Part shown: piece by piece, positions 21,122-29,005 of the stretch
Layout: every line of letters starts with the position of its first letter
How positions within the stretch are numbered: position 1 is the stretch's first letter
NCBI RefSeq assembly: GCF_000272475.1
Contig: NZ_AKFJ01000007.1
Span: 124,001 to 188,000, forward strand
DNA from: Novosphingobium sp. Rr 2-17
GTDB lineage: Bacteria > Pseudomonadota > Alphaproteobacteria > Sphingomonadales > Sphingomonadaceae
DNA: 64,000 nucleotides
Direction of reading: 5' to 3'
Position numbers and translations under genes: made by a program
Notes under the pieces: generated by a model
Databases searched by the model: none
The model's input: the letters and a program-made list of their open reading frames with translations, nothing else
Told to the model about the DNA's origin: nothing

Positions 21122-21700
21122 TTAAACGTCCCGCTCGCCCAGCCAGTGTTCGGTTTCGGGCGAGCGGTAGTTGGCGATGCGGTCGATCATCGTTTCGGGA
21201 TCGCTCTCGACGATGAGCATGGCGCGGTGGCGGGGCTGTAGGAAGCCTTCTTCCACCACGTTGTCGACGAACTGGCGCAGGCCCGAATAGAACCCGTTCA
21301 CGTCGAGCAGGCCGACCGGCTTTTCGTGATATCCAAGCTGGGACCAGCACCATGCTTCGAACATTTCCTCGAACGTGCCGATGCCGCCGGGCAGGGTGAC
21401 GAAGCCGTCCGCCAGCTTGGCCATCAGCGCCTTGCGCTGGTGCATGGTCTGCACGACGTGCAGTTCGGTGATGCCTTGGTGGTCGTGCTCGCGCGCGCGC
21501 AGGGCTTCTGGGATGACGCCGATCACTTCGCCGCCCGCCGCGCAGGCTGCATCCGCGACCACGCCCATCAGCCCGACCATGCCCCCGCCGTAAACGAGGC
21601 CGATGCCGCGCTTGGCGAGCAGGGTGCCGAACTGGTGCGCAGCTTCGCGATAAATTGGGTTAACGCCCGCGGACGAGCCGAGGTAGACGCAGATCCGCAT
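21122..21700 (-). CDS. TIGR00730/LOG-family nucleotide 5'-monophosphate phosphoribohydrolase
   Basis: A 192-residue Rossmann-fold protein with VYLGSSAG, LVYGGGMVGLMG and the PGGIGTFEE nucleotide-binding signature of the LOG family. Members cleave the N-glycosidic bond of purine nucleotide monophosphates to base and ribose 5-phosphate; older annotations call them lysine decarboxylase-like. It lies 3 bases downstream of the phosphoribosyltransferase gene on the minus strand, so the pair is co-transcribed. The two act in opposite directions on the base/nucleotide balance. Confidence 0.88.
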   Translation of the reverse strand: MRICVYLGSSAGVNPIYREAAHQFGTLLAKRGIGLVYGGGMVGLMGVVADAACAAGGEVIGVIPEALRAREHDHQGITELHVVQTMHQRKALMAKLADGFVTLPGGIGTFEEMFEAWCWSQLGYHEKPVGLLDVNGFYSGLRQFVDNVVEEGFLQPRHRAMLIVESDPETMIDRIANYRSPETEHWLGERDV

Positions 21701-21703
21701 GGG

Positions 21704-22237
21704 TCAGGCCAAGCGCTCTGGCACGGACAGTGCCTCGTCGACGATCGCGTCCTTGGTGCCCACGGCTTCCCATGGGAATACGAACCAGCGCTTGTCCTGG
21801 GCCCGGTCGATCTCGTCCACCCACAAGTCTGCCTTGGACCGCGAGCCGGTGTTGTTGATGAGCACCGCGAAGCGCAAGTTGCCAGCCTCGCAGCCGTTGT
21901 CGGCCAGCAATTGGCGAATGTACTGGATGGTGCCGCCGCTGTCGTTGATGTCGTCCACGAACAGCAGGCGCTTGCCGCCCGCGCTCATGCTGGCGATCTT
22001 GGCGAGCAGTTCGTCGGCAAAGCCGGGCACTTTCGAGGAATGGTCGATCGAGAGCATCGGCAGTTCGAGCTGGTGCGAGATATACACCGCCGGAACCAGT
22101 CCGCCACGGCCGACGCCGATCACGAATTCTGGATTCCAGCCGGTTTCGGTGATCTTGCGCGACAGCACCCGCACTTTGGCGAGAAATTCCTCGTAGTATT
22201 CGAGGTAGTGAAGCTCGGGCTCGGCGTTCTCGCTCAT
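21704..22237 (-). CDS. Purine phosphoribosyltransferase (hypoxanthine/xanthine/guanine type)
   Basis: A 177-residue type I phosphoribosyltransferase with the PRPP-binding motif LLFVDDINDSGGT and an early VIGVGRGGLVPA loop. It transfers phosphoribose to a base for salvage; the exact base is not readable from sequence. I chose the ATG at 22237 (MSENAEPE) because AGGAC precedes it; an upstream in-frame TTG at 22270 is less likely. It is the first gene of a two-gene minus-strand unit inside the purine island. Confidence 0.85.
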   Translation of the reverse strand: MSENAEPELHYLEYYEEFLAKVRVLSRKITETGWNPEFVIGVGRGGLVPAVYISHQLELPMLSIDHSSKVPGFADELLAKIASMSAGGKRLLFVDDINDSGGTIQYIRQLLADNGCEAGNLRFAVLINNTGSRSKADLWVDEIDRAQDKRWFVFPWEAVGTKDAIVDEALSVPERLA

Positions 22238-22323
22238 GTGTCCTGCGAATCCTGTCGGGCTAGGGGTCAATATGTTTCACGCGTACCGTGCGCGGACGGC
22301 GAGGGCAACGCGTGAGGGAAGTA

Positions 22324-23250
22324 TCAGTCTGCCTGGATGGAATCAGGGTAGCTGAGTTCGCCGAAACCGTTCTCAATCTCGGAAAGCACGATGCTGGCGG
22401 CGTAGGAAGGCGTGCGGGCGGAATTGGTGCACAGCGCCAGCGTCATTGGTCGCAGCAGGGTATCGGAGATGCGGGTGAACGAGAGTTGGCGGGTTCGCAC
22501 CTCGTTCACCACGTCGAGCGAAGTGAGGATGCCGATGCCCACGCCTTCGAGCACCAGGGAGGTAATCATCTGGATATTGTCCGAACTCGCCGCCCGGTTG
22601 ATTTCCATGCCGGTCGCGCCTTCCAGCACTGCGATCTGCTGGGCCACGGCCAAGGGCTCGATCGGCACGACCAGCGGTAATCCGCTGCACGCAGAGAAAC
22701 GCGTTTCTTGCAGTGCTGCCAGCGGGTGGTCGATGGGTGTGACAAAGCCCAGCACCACATCGACGAAGGCGCGCACGTTGAGGTCGCGGTAGGATTGGGG
22801 ATCGAACAGGATGCCGAAATCGACCTCGCCATTGCCTACTGCGTGCCGCACTTCATCGTTGCCGAGGACCTTGACGTCCACGGTAATGCCCGGAAACCGG
22901 GTCTGGATCGCGTGGATGGCGGCGGGAATGTGGCCCTTGGCCAAGGCATCGATGATCGCCATTTCCACGTGGCCACGTTTCAGCCCGCGCAAGTCTTCGA
23001 TCTGGGCGCGGATGTCCTGCATGTTCTTGTGCCAGCGACCGCCGGCAGCCATCATGATCTCACCGGCAGCGGTCAGCCTCAGCCCTGTTGGCAAACGCTC
23101 GAACAGCGGCATGCCGATATCCGCCTCGACGTTGAGGATCTGGCGGGCGATCGCAGATGCACTGACATTCAGCTCGTCGGCAGCCTTTCGGATAGAGCCG
23201 AGCCGCCCCACGGCCATGAAATAGCGAAGGAACCGCGAAAATGCCGGCAT
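22324..23250 (-). CDS. LysR-family transcriptional regulator, candidate regulator of the purine island
   Basis: A 308-residue LysR-type protein: N-terminal winged helix (FLRYFMAVGRLGSIRKAADELNV region, residues about 4-62, with SASAIARQI as recognition helix), then a periplasmic-binding-like effector domain. It is divergent from the secreted adenosine deaminase gene, the usual LysR arrangement, so it may control the 23610-31782 genes and respond to a purine or ureide. The ATG at 23250 is chosen; an in-frame GTG at 23289 would add 13 residues. The target and ligand are inference. Confidence 0.85.
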   Translation of the reverse strand: MPAFSRFLRYFMAVGRLGSIRKAADELNVSASAIARQILNVEADIGMPLFERLPTGLRLTAAGEIMMAAGGRWHKNMQDIRAQIEDLRGLKRGHVEMAIIDALAKGHIPAAIHAIQTRFPGITVDVKVLGNDEVRHAVGNGEVDFGILFDPQSYRDLNVRAFVDVVLGFVTPIDHPLAALQETRFSACSGLPLVVPIEPLAVAQQIAVLEGATGMEINRAASSDNIQMITSLVLEGVGIGILTSLDVVNEVRTRQLSFTRISDTLLRPMTLALCTNSARTPSYAASIVLSEIENGFGELSYPDSIQAD

Positions 23251-23609
23251 GGATGTTGGCTTTCTAACCCGCTCTAATTTTTGCAACACGCTGTGGGATT
23301 CATTGCGTTTGCTCGCATGAAGTCAAGTGCCTACCACCCTTTTCAACCGATTGGCGGCCCGTCCGGCTGTCCTGCGCTTGATCCTCCCCGAGGGTTGGAG
23401 GCTGGGCGAGGCGACGCCGATCGGTCGGGGGCGCAACTCGAATCCGGCCAACCACCAGTGCCGAACGACGCGCGCCCCCGATTGTGGGGTTCGGGGCACA
23501 TGTCAGTGGTAATATCAGGTAGCCCGGCAAGGGCTAAACTGCGCGCGCCCAGGTGTCTCGCGACCCTGATGGGCGTTGCGTATCTCAACGCTTCGGAGGC
23601 GCCGGTTTT
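23251..23609. promoter_or_regulatory. Divergent intergenic region, LysR gene / secreted deaminase gene
   Basis: About 360 bases without a supported gene. It should hold both promoters and the LysR binding site. A 10-bp inverted repeat (23425-23434 with 23472-23481, 37-base loop) is visible, and GGAGG at 23595-23599 is the ribosome binding site of the deaminase gene. I see no clear sigma-70 boxes. Confidence 0.5.
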
Positions 23610-25160
23610 ATGAACCGGGCTGTTGCTCTCTTTTCCGCCATGCTGCTGGCAATGCCGTGCGTCGCGCATGCCGATACAGCACCGCAAACCGCCAGCGAGG
23701 CAGCGGCATCGGCTCTGTTCGACCAGCTTTCTGGTAATGCGGCACGGCTGCGGGTGTTTCTTCAAGCGATGCCCAAGGGCGCGGACCTGCACAATCACCT
23801 GGGCGGCTCGGTCTATGCCGAGGATTTCCTCAAAGTAGCTGCGAACAAAGGGATGTGCGCGGACGAAGGCGTGACGCGGATCGTGCCGCCTCCTTGCGCC
23901 GCCGGGCGCGACATCGCGGCTATGGCGGTGTCCAACCCGTTTATGTACGCGCGCCTGATCGACGCGATTTCCACGCGCGGGTTTCAGCAACGGATCGGGC
24001 CGGCGCTGATATCGGGCCACGACCAGTTCTTCTCCAGCTTCGGCAAGTTCGGCCCGGCCTATCCTGGCGCCATCAGCCGCTGGTTGGCGGACGCTTACGC
24101 CAGCGCCGCGCGCAACCACGTTGTCTACCTCGAACTGATGTATAACCCGGGTCCGTTGACCGCGTGGTACGAGGCCGCGCCTGACCTGCCATTGACTGAG
24201 GCTGAGCTTGGCGCGTCCTACGCCAGGGAAGTTACGTCGGTTAACGAGCTGCTCGATGCGACCATGGCCGACGTCACCCGGCAGGAAACCGAGGCCCGCA
24301 AACGACTTGGCTGCGGCACCAAGGATGAACAGTCGGGGTGCGATGTCGCGGTCCGTTACTTGTTCTCGGGGATGCGGGGCATCGCGCCGGCCAAAGTCTG
24401 GCGCTCGCTGATCGCCGGTTTCGCGCTGGCCCACAAGGACCCGCGCTTCGTGGGCGTCAACATCGTGATGCCTGAGGACGATCCCGTCGCGTTGCGCGAC
24501 TATGATCTGCACATGGCGATGTTCCGCTTCCTGGAGGCGAAATACCCCGACGTTAAGGTCACGATGCACGCTGGCGAGCTAACTCTCGGGCTGGTGCCCC
24601 CCAAGGACTTGGAAGACCATATCGCCAAGGCAATCGATGCTGGCGCCAAACGGATCGGCCACGGGGTTGATATCGCCTACGAAGACAAGGCGCCCGAAAC
24701 CCTGGCTCGCATGGCGCGCGAGGGCATTGCGGTGGAGATCAACCTCACCAGCAATGCCGTCATCCTGGGGGTCGAGGGCGGCAACCATCCGATCCAGCTT
24801 TACCGTTCGATGGGCGTGCCGGTTACGCTGTCGACCGACGACGAAGGCGTCCTGCGCTCCGACATGACCGCCGAATACGTGCGTGCCGCCCGCCAACAAG
24901 GGCTTGGCTATGCCGAACTTAAGGCGATTACCCGGGCGGGCCTGGAATATGCGTTCGTCTCCGGGGCCAGTCTTTGGGCCGGCCATCGGCTGGGCACGCG
25001 AGCCCCGGTTTGCGCCGCCGCGCTGGAGGACAGCGCCTGCCGCGCTTTCCTGGCAGGCAGTGAGAAGGCGCGGTTACAGGCTCGCTTAGAAAGAGAGCTC
25101 ACCGAGTTCGAGGAGTCGCTTGATCGGTTCAAAATGACGGCTGGAGGAGCCGGAGAATAA
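23610..25160 (+). CDS. Secreted adenosine deaminase-family protein (ADGF-like)
   Basis: A 516-residue protein with a Sec signal peptide (about 1-21, ending AHA). The deaminase fold motifs are KGADLHNHLGGSVY, TMHAGE, RIGHGVDI and the metal-aspartate motif LSTDDEG. The large size and N-terminal extension before DLHNH resemble the ADGF/secreted adenosine deaminase branch. Four cysteines in the central region (around CADEGV, PPPCAAG, LGCGTKD and SGCDVA) fit an exported, disulfide-bearing protein. It probably turns adenosine to inosine in the periplasm. It precedes the TonB-dependent receptor and is divergent from a LysR regulator. GGAGG ten bases before the ATG supports the start. Confidence 0.85.
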   Translation: MNRAVALFSAMLLAMPCVAHADTAPQTASEAAASALFDQLSGNAARLRVFLQAMPKGADLHNHLGGSVYAEDFLKVAANKGMCADEGVTRIVPPPCAAGRDIAAMAVSNPFMYARLIDAISTRGFQQRIGPALISGHDQFFSSFGKFGPAYPGAISRWLADAYASAARNHVVYLELMYNPGPLTAWYEAAPDLPLTEAELGASYAREVTSVNELLDATMADVTRQETEARKRLGCGTKDEQSGCDVAVRYLFSGMRGIAPAKVWRSLIAGFALAHKDPRFVGVNIVMPEDDPVALRDYDLHMAMFRFLEAKYPDVKVTMHAGELTLGLVPPKDLEDHIAKAIDAGAKRIGHGVDIAYEDKAPETLARMAREGIAVEINLTSNAVILGVEGGNHPIQLYRSMGVPVTLSTDDEGVLRSDMTAEYVRAARQQGLGYAELKAITRAGLEYAFVSGASLWAGHRLGTRAPVCAAALEDSACRAFLAGSEKARLQARLERELTEFEESLDRFKMTAGGAGE

Positions 25161-25231
25161 GGTGCGTTTCGTATTGTCGCTGCGAAGACACATGTAATTG
25201 TGCGGTGCAGCAAATCTGTAGAAGGTAGGAG

Positions 25232-25288
25232 AGGACGGGAGCAACGTAAACATCCGGTAGGCTGGAGGTCACACCCGTCCTGCCGGAT
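25232..25288 (+). promoter_or_regulatory. Candidate mRNA leader with two mutually exclusive stems before the TonB receptor gene
   Basis: Stem A pairs 25232-25239 with 25274-25281 (8 bp). Stem B pairs 25252-25261 with 25279-25288 (10 bp, one G-U). They share bases 25279-25281 and interleave, so they compete or form a pseudoknot. Stem B ends 5 bases before the AGGGG ribosome binding site of the gene at 25305. I do not recognise it as a known riboswitch class. Confidence 0.4.
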
Positions 25289-25304
25289 CAACAGGGGTAA
25301 TGAT

Positions 25305-27788
25305 ATGAGGGACACAACCAAGTTCACGGCGCAGTCGCGCCTTGCTGCGATGCAACGCACGCGCGCCATCAAGGGCTTTGCCGCAGTAGCCGGAACGCTG
25401 CTGGGGTGCACGGCACTGACGGCGCCTGCATTCGCTCAGGAAGCGCCGGCAGAAGAAACACCCAAGGAAGAGATCGTCGTCACCGGATCGTTGGGTGCGC
25501 TGCCTATTCAGGACGTCGGCTCGGTCTTCGGTTTCAACAAGACGCTGGTCGAGACGCCGCGCTCGGCATCGAGCATTTCCAAGGAACAGATCGAACGTTT
25601 TGGCGTCACCGACATCTATGATCTGGTCGCACAGGCGCCCGGCACCTTCACCAACTCGTTCTTCGGCGTCGGCGGCGCGCTCGACATTCGCGGCACGCCG
25701 GGCGAAGTCTACTTCCGCGGCGTTCGTCGCCTCGATAATCCCGGCAACTACCCGACTCCGATCGGCGCGTCCGACCGGATCGACATCGTGCGCGGACCGG
25801 CCTCGGTGATTTACGGCCCGTCGAAGACCGGCGGTTACATGAACTTCGTGCCCAAGTCCGGTCGCGCTCAAGGCGGTTCGTACCTGACCCAGCCCGAAGG
25901 TCAGATCACCTACACCGGCGGTAGCTGGTCCAAAAACGACCTCAAGGCCGAAGTGCGTGGCCCGGGCAAGATCGGCACCCAGGAGTTTGGCTATAGCGTC
26001 TTCGCCGAAGTCGAGGATTCGGGCAGCTACTACAATAACATCGATACCAAGCAGGCCATCGTGCAAGGCTCGTTTGATACCGACCTTGCGCCCAACTTGC
26101 GGCTTGAGTTCGGCGGCATGTACCACAACTACCGTGGTGCCCAGAACGGCGGCTGGAACCGCGTGACGCAGGATCTGATCGACAACGGCACTTACATCAC
26201 CGGCACCGCGCAGGCTGTCGATGACAATGGCGACGGCCAGGTTTCGCAAAGCGAACTCAACGCCCACAAAGTCGGTTCAATCTACGGCAGCTACGCCTGC
26301 GGTGGAAATTCGATGGCGGCCGGCTTGACCGATGCATGCCTGAAGAACAACTACCCGCAATACGCGCTCACCGATGTCGGCACCACCAAGCTCAGCCGCA
26401 AGGACGTGTTGACCGGCAAGGAAGATCGCCTCGATAACAAGGCGACCACGTTCTACGCCGATCTCGTTTACGATGCCGGCGATGGCTGGGACATTAAGAA
26501 CCAGTTGTTCTACGATGGCTATCACAACATCAACGAGAACAGCTACGGCTTCTCGCAATTCCACAAGTCGTGGGTGATCGAAGACAAGATCGTCGTCGCG
26601 AAGACCTTTGAAAGCGACGCGGGCAAGTTCGCGTTCCAGGCCTCGCCCTCGATCCGCTACACCCACTTCAAGCATGGCGACGACTACAACTACGAGACGT
26701 TCAACCGCGTCGATCTGTCGGTTGGTTACAACGCCACGTCGGACCGCTTGCTTTCGACCGAGTGCAATTGCGATTATACCAACTACCTGAAGGGCCATTA
26801 CACCGATCTGGGCATGGCCGGCCTGGCCGATCTCAACTTCAACTTCGGTCTCGATCTGACTCTAGGGCTTCGGTACGATCACATCAGCGTCAAGACGAGC
26901 TACGTGCCCGAAATGATGGAAGAAACGCCGACCGAGTTGGGCAATCCGGATAGCGCTAGCGCCTCGAAGGGTGCCGTCTCGTGGACGGCCAGTGCTTCGT
27001 ACAAGCTACCGCTCGGATTGATCCCTTACGTAACCGTGTCGAAGCAGGCCGTTGTGGTTGCCGGACAAGGCGCGGAAATCTACGCCGAGAGCGTTGCCGG
27101 CGACGCGTGGATTTCGGCTTCGAAGCTCTACGAAGTGGGCATCAAGGGTGAGTTCCTCGACAAGCGGCTCTACGCTGCGCTGTCGGTCTACAAGCAGAAG
27201 CGTACCGACTTCAACACCCAGTCCATCACCGTCAACCAGGCGGTCGAAACCAAGGGTATGGAAGCCGAAGTCCGCTGGTCGGTGGATCGTCACTTGCTGG
27301 TCACTGCCGCCTATACCCGTACCAAGGTATATAACCTGACAGCCTACAATGCGGGCACCCTGTTCAGCTACTTCGGCGCAGGCGATGCGATCAACGTTAG
27401 CGATCCGTCACTGTTCTACGGCGGCAATATCATCGGCAACGTCGATACCAGCACCAAGAACAAGTCGCGCCGCGCCGGCATCCCGACCAATCTCTACTCC
27501 GCCACCGCGACCTATGCCTTTGACAACGGCATCGCGCTTTCGGGTAGTGTGGTGAAGGTGCCGTCGGTCTACACCAGCCAGTCGCAGGTGGTGAAGCTGC
27601 CGGCCTACACCCTGTTCGACCTGGGCGCGTCGTTCACGACAGGGCCTTGGTTGTTCAACGTAGTGGTGAAAAACGCGACCAACGAGAAGTACTACCGCGC
27701 GAACTTCACCGAGCTGTTCGGTGCCACCATCGTGCTGCCGGAAAAACCGCGCAGCATCCAGGCATCGGTAACCTTCAAGTTCCACTGA
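25305..27788 (+). CDS. TonB-dependent outer-membrane receptor, likely for purines/nucleosides
   Basis: An 827-residue outer-membrane protein. A signal peptide ends at AFAQ (about residue 43 from the chosen ATG; internal ATG codons nearer the signal are possible), followed by a TonB-box-like EEIVVTGS, a plug domain (about 60-180: VETPRSASSISKEQ, DIVRGPASVIYG) and a beta-barrel ending in the aromatic-rich VTFKFH. The plug resembles siderophore-type receptors, but there is no iron-related gene nearby; flanking genes encode a secreted adenosine deaminase and a secreted NUP protein, so a purine nucleoside or base is the inferred substrate. AGGGG precedes the ATG at 25305. A strong terminator follows. 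Confidence 0.9.
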   Translation: MRDTTKFTAQSRLAAMQRTRAIKGFAAVAGTLLGCTALTAPAFAQEAPAEETPKEEIVVTGSLGALPIQDVGSVFGFNKTLVETPRSASSISKEQIERFGVTDIYDLVAQAPGTFTNSFFGVGGALDIRGTPGEVYFRGVRRLDNPGNYPTPIGASDRIDIVRGPASVIYGPSKTGGYMNFVPKSGRAQGGSYLTQPEGQITYTGGSWSKNDLKAEVRGPGKIGTQEFGYSVFAEVEDSGSYYNNIDTKQAIVQGSFDTDLAPNLRLEFGGMYHNYRGAQNGGWNRVTQDLIDNGTYITGTAQAVDDNGDGQVSQSELNAHKVGSIYGSYACGGNSMAAGLTDACLKNNYPQYALTDVGTTKLSRKDVLTGKEDRLDNKATTFYADLVYDAGDGWDIKNQLFYDGYHNINENSYGFSQFHKSWVIEDKIVVAKTFESDAGKFAFQASPSIRYTHFKHGDDYNYETFNRVDLSVGYNATSDRLLSTECNCDYTNYLKGHYTDLGMAGLADLNFNFGLDLTLGLRYDHISVKTSYVPEMMEETPTELGNPDSASASKGAVSWTASASYKLPLGLIPYVTVSKQAVVVAGQGAEIYAESVAGDAWISASKLYEVGIKGEFLDKRLYAALSVYKQKRTDFNTQSITVNQAVETKGMEAEVRWSVDRHLLVTAAYTRTKVYNLTAYNAGTLFSYFGAGDAINVSDPSLFYGGNIIGNVDTSTKNKSRRAGIPTNLYSATATYAFDNGIALSGSVVKVPSVYTSQSQVVKLPAYTLFDLGASFTTGPWLFNVVVKNATNEKYYRANFTELFGATIVLPEKPRSIQASVTFKFH

Positions 27789-27796
27789 TCAACCAC

Positions 27797-27840
27797 TGCG
27801 GGGGGGCGCCGACGTTGCCGGCGTCCCCCCGCACTTTTTC
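27797..27840 (+). terminator. Strong Rho-independent terminator after the TonB receptor gene
   Basis: A 14-bp stem (27797-27810 with 27820-27833, one G-T pair) with a 9-base loop is followed by CTTTTTC. It starts 8 bases after the receptor stop and ends 7 bases before the next start codon, leaving no room for a separate promoter between the genes. Confidence 0.9.
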
Positions 27841-27847
27841 AAGGCTA

Positions 27848-29005
27848 ATGCTTTTGCCAGGAATTCCGTTGCCCCTCCTGACCCGCGCCGTGCTGATCGT
27901 TCCGGCGCTGTTTGGCTTGGTTTTCGCAAGTCCATCGGCATTGGCACAGACCGCTTCTGCCCCTGTTCCTCCATCCGTTTCTTCAACGGTCTCCGATTGC
28001 GAGCCGGGTGAACCGTGCGATCACCCGCTGCCAGTGAAGGTGGTGATCGTCTCTCTGTTCGAGATCGGCAAGGACGAGGGCGACACGGCGGGCGAGTTTC
28101 AGCTATGGAAAGCCCGGCGTGGTCTGACCCAGCGCATCGCCTTTCCCCAGAGCTTTCACGACTTGTACTACAACCCCGAAACCCAGGTGCTCGGCATGGT
28201 GACCGGGATCGGCACCGCCAAGTCAACGGCCGCAATGATGGCGCTTGGCCTCGATCCGCGCTTCGATTTGAGTCACGCGTATTTCCTGGTCGCTGGGATC
28301 GCCGGGATCGACCCGGAGGACGCCTCGATCGGCTCGGTCGCCTGGGCGCGTTACGTTGTCGATGGCGACCTGGCGCACGAGATCGACGCGCGCGAAATTC
28401 CCGCCGACTGGAAGACGGGCTATTTCCCCCGTCAGACCAAAGGCCCCAACGATATGCTCGGCAAGGCTGACCCTTCGGGCGGAGAGATGTTCCAGATCAA
28501 CCCGGCACTGGAGAAGTGGGCTTACGACCTGACCAAGAACATCGAATTGCCCGACAGCCCGGAAATCGCCGCCGAGCGGGCGAAGTTCGTCGACTACCCG
28601 CACGCGCAAGAGGCGCCGTTCGTGCTGGAAGGCGATACGCTGTCGGCGATGACCTTCTGGCACGGCAAATTGCTGACCGACTGGGCCAATGGCTGGGTCC
28701 GCTACTGGACCGGCGGCAAGGGCGAGTTCGTCACCTCCGCCATGGAGGACACCGGCGTCCTCCAGGCGGCAACCTACCTTAACGAGATCGGTCGCGTCGA
28801 TAGCGATCGGGTGATGGTGCTGCGGGCTGGCTCCAACTTCACGATGCCGCCGCCCGGCGTCGATGCCGCCACCTACCTGCTGCGCGAAAACGAAGGCTAC
28901 GCCGGGCTCGGCGCAGCGGTGGAGAACCTCTACACCGTCGGCTCGGTGGTGGTCGACGAACTGCTGGGTCATTGGGACAAGTACAAGGATGTGCCGCCCC
29001 AGTGA
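27848..29005 (+). CDS. Secreted NUP-family protein (purine nucleoside permease family)
   Basis: A 385-residue protein with a Sec signal peptide (cleavage near SALAQ, about residue 34). It matches the NUP family (purine nucleoside permease, PF06516): VVIVSLFEIGKDEGD, YFLVAGIAGIDPEDASIGS, AMEDTGVLQA and LRAGSNFTMPPPG. Despite the name these proteins lack multiple membrane spans and share a fold with nucleoside phosphorylases, so a periplasmic nucleoside-binding or -cleaving role is more likely than transport. The ATG at 27848 is preceded by AAGG and sits just after a terminator, so expression probably depends on readthrough. Its stop overlaps the GTG start of the 8-oxoguanine deaminase gene by 4 bases. 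Confidence 0.85.
   Translation: MLLPGIPLPLLTRAVLIVPALFGLVFASPSALAQTASAPVPPSVSSTVSDCEPGEPCDHPLPVKVVIVSLFEIGKDEGDTAGEFQLWKARRGLTQRIAFPQSFHDLYYNPETQVLGMVTGIGTAKSTAAMMALGLDPRFDLSHAYFLVAGIAGIDPEDASIGSVAWARYVVDGDLAHEIDAREIPADWKTGYFPRQTKGPNDMLGKADPSGGEMFQINPALEKWAYDLTKNIELPDSPEIAAERAKFVDYPHAQEAPFVLEGDTLSAMTFWHGKLLTDWANGWVRYWTGGKGEFVTSAMEDTGVLQAATYLNEIGRVDSDRVMVLRAGSNFTMPPPGVDAATYLLRENEGYAGLGAAVENLYTVGSVVVDELLGHWDKYKDVPPQ

Noticed and set aside
25305..27788. Siderophore receptor
   Set aside because: The plug resembles siderophore receptors, but no iron transport or siderophore gene is nearby and both neighbours act on purines. Not fully excluded.
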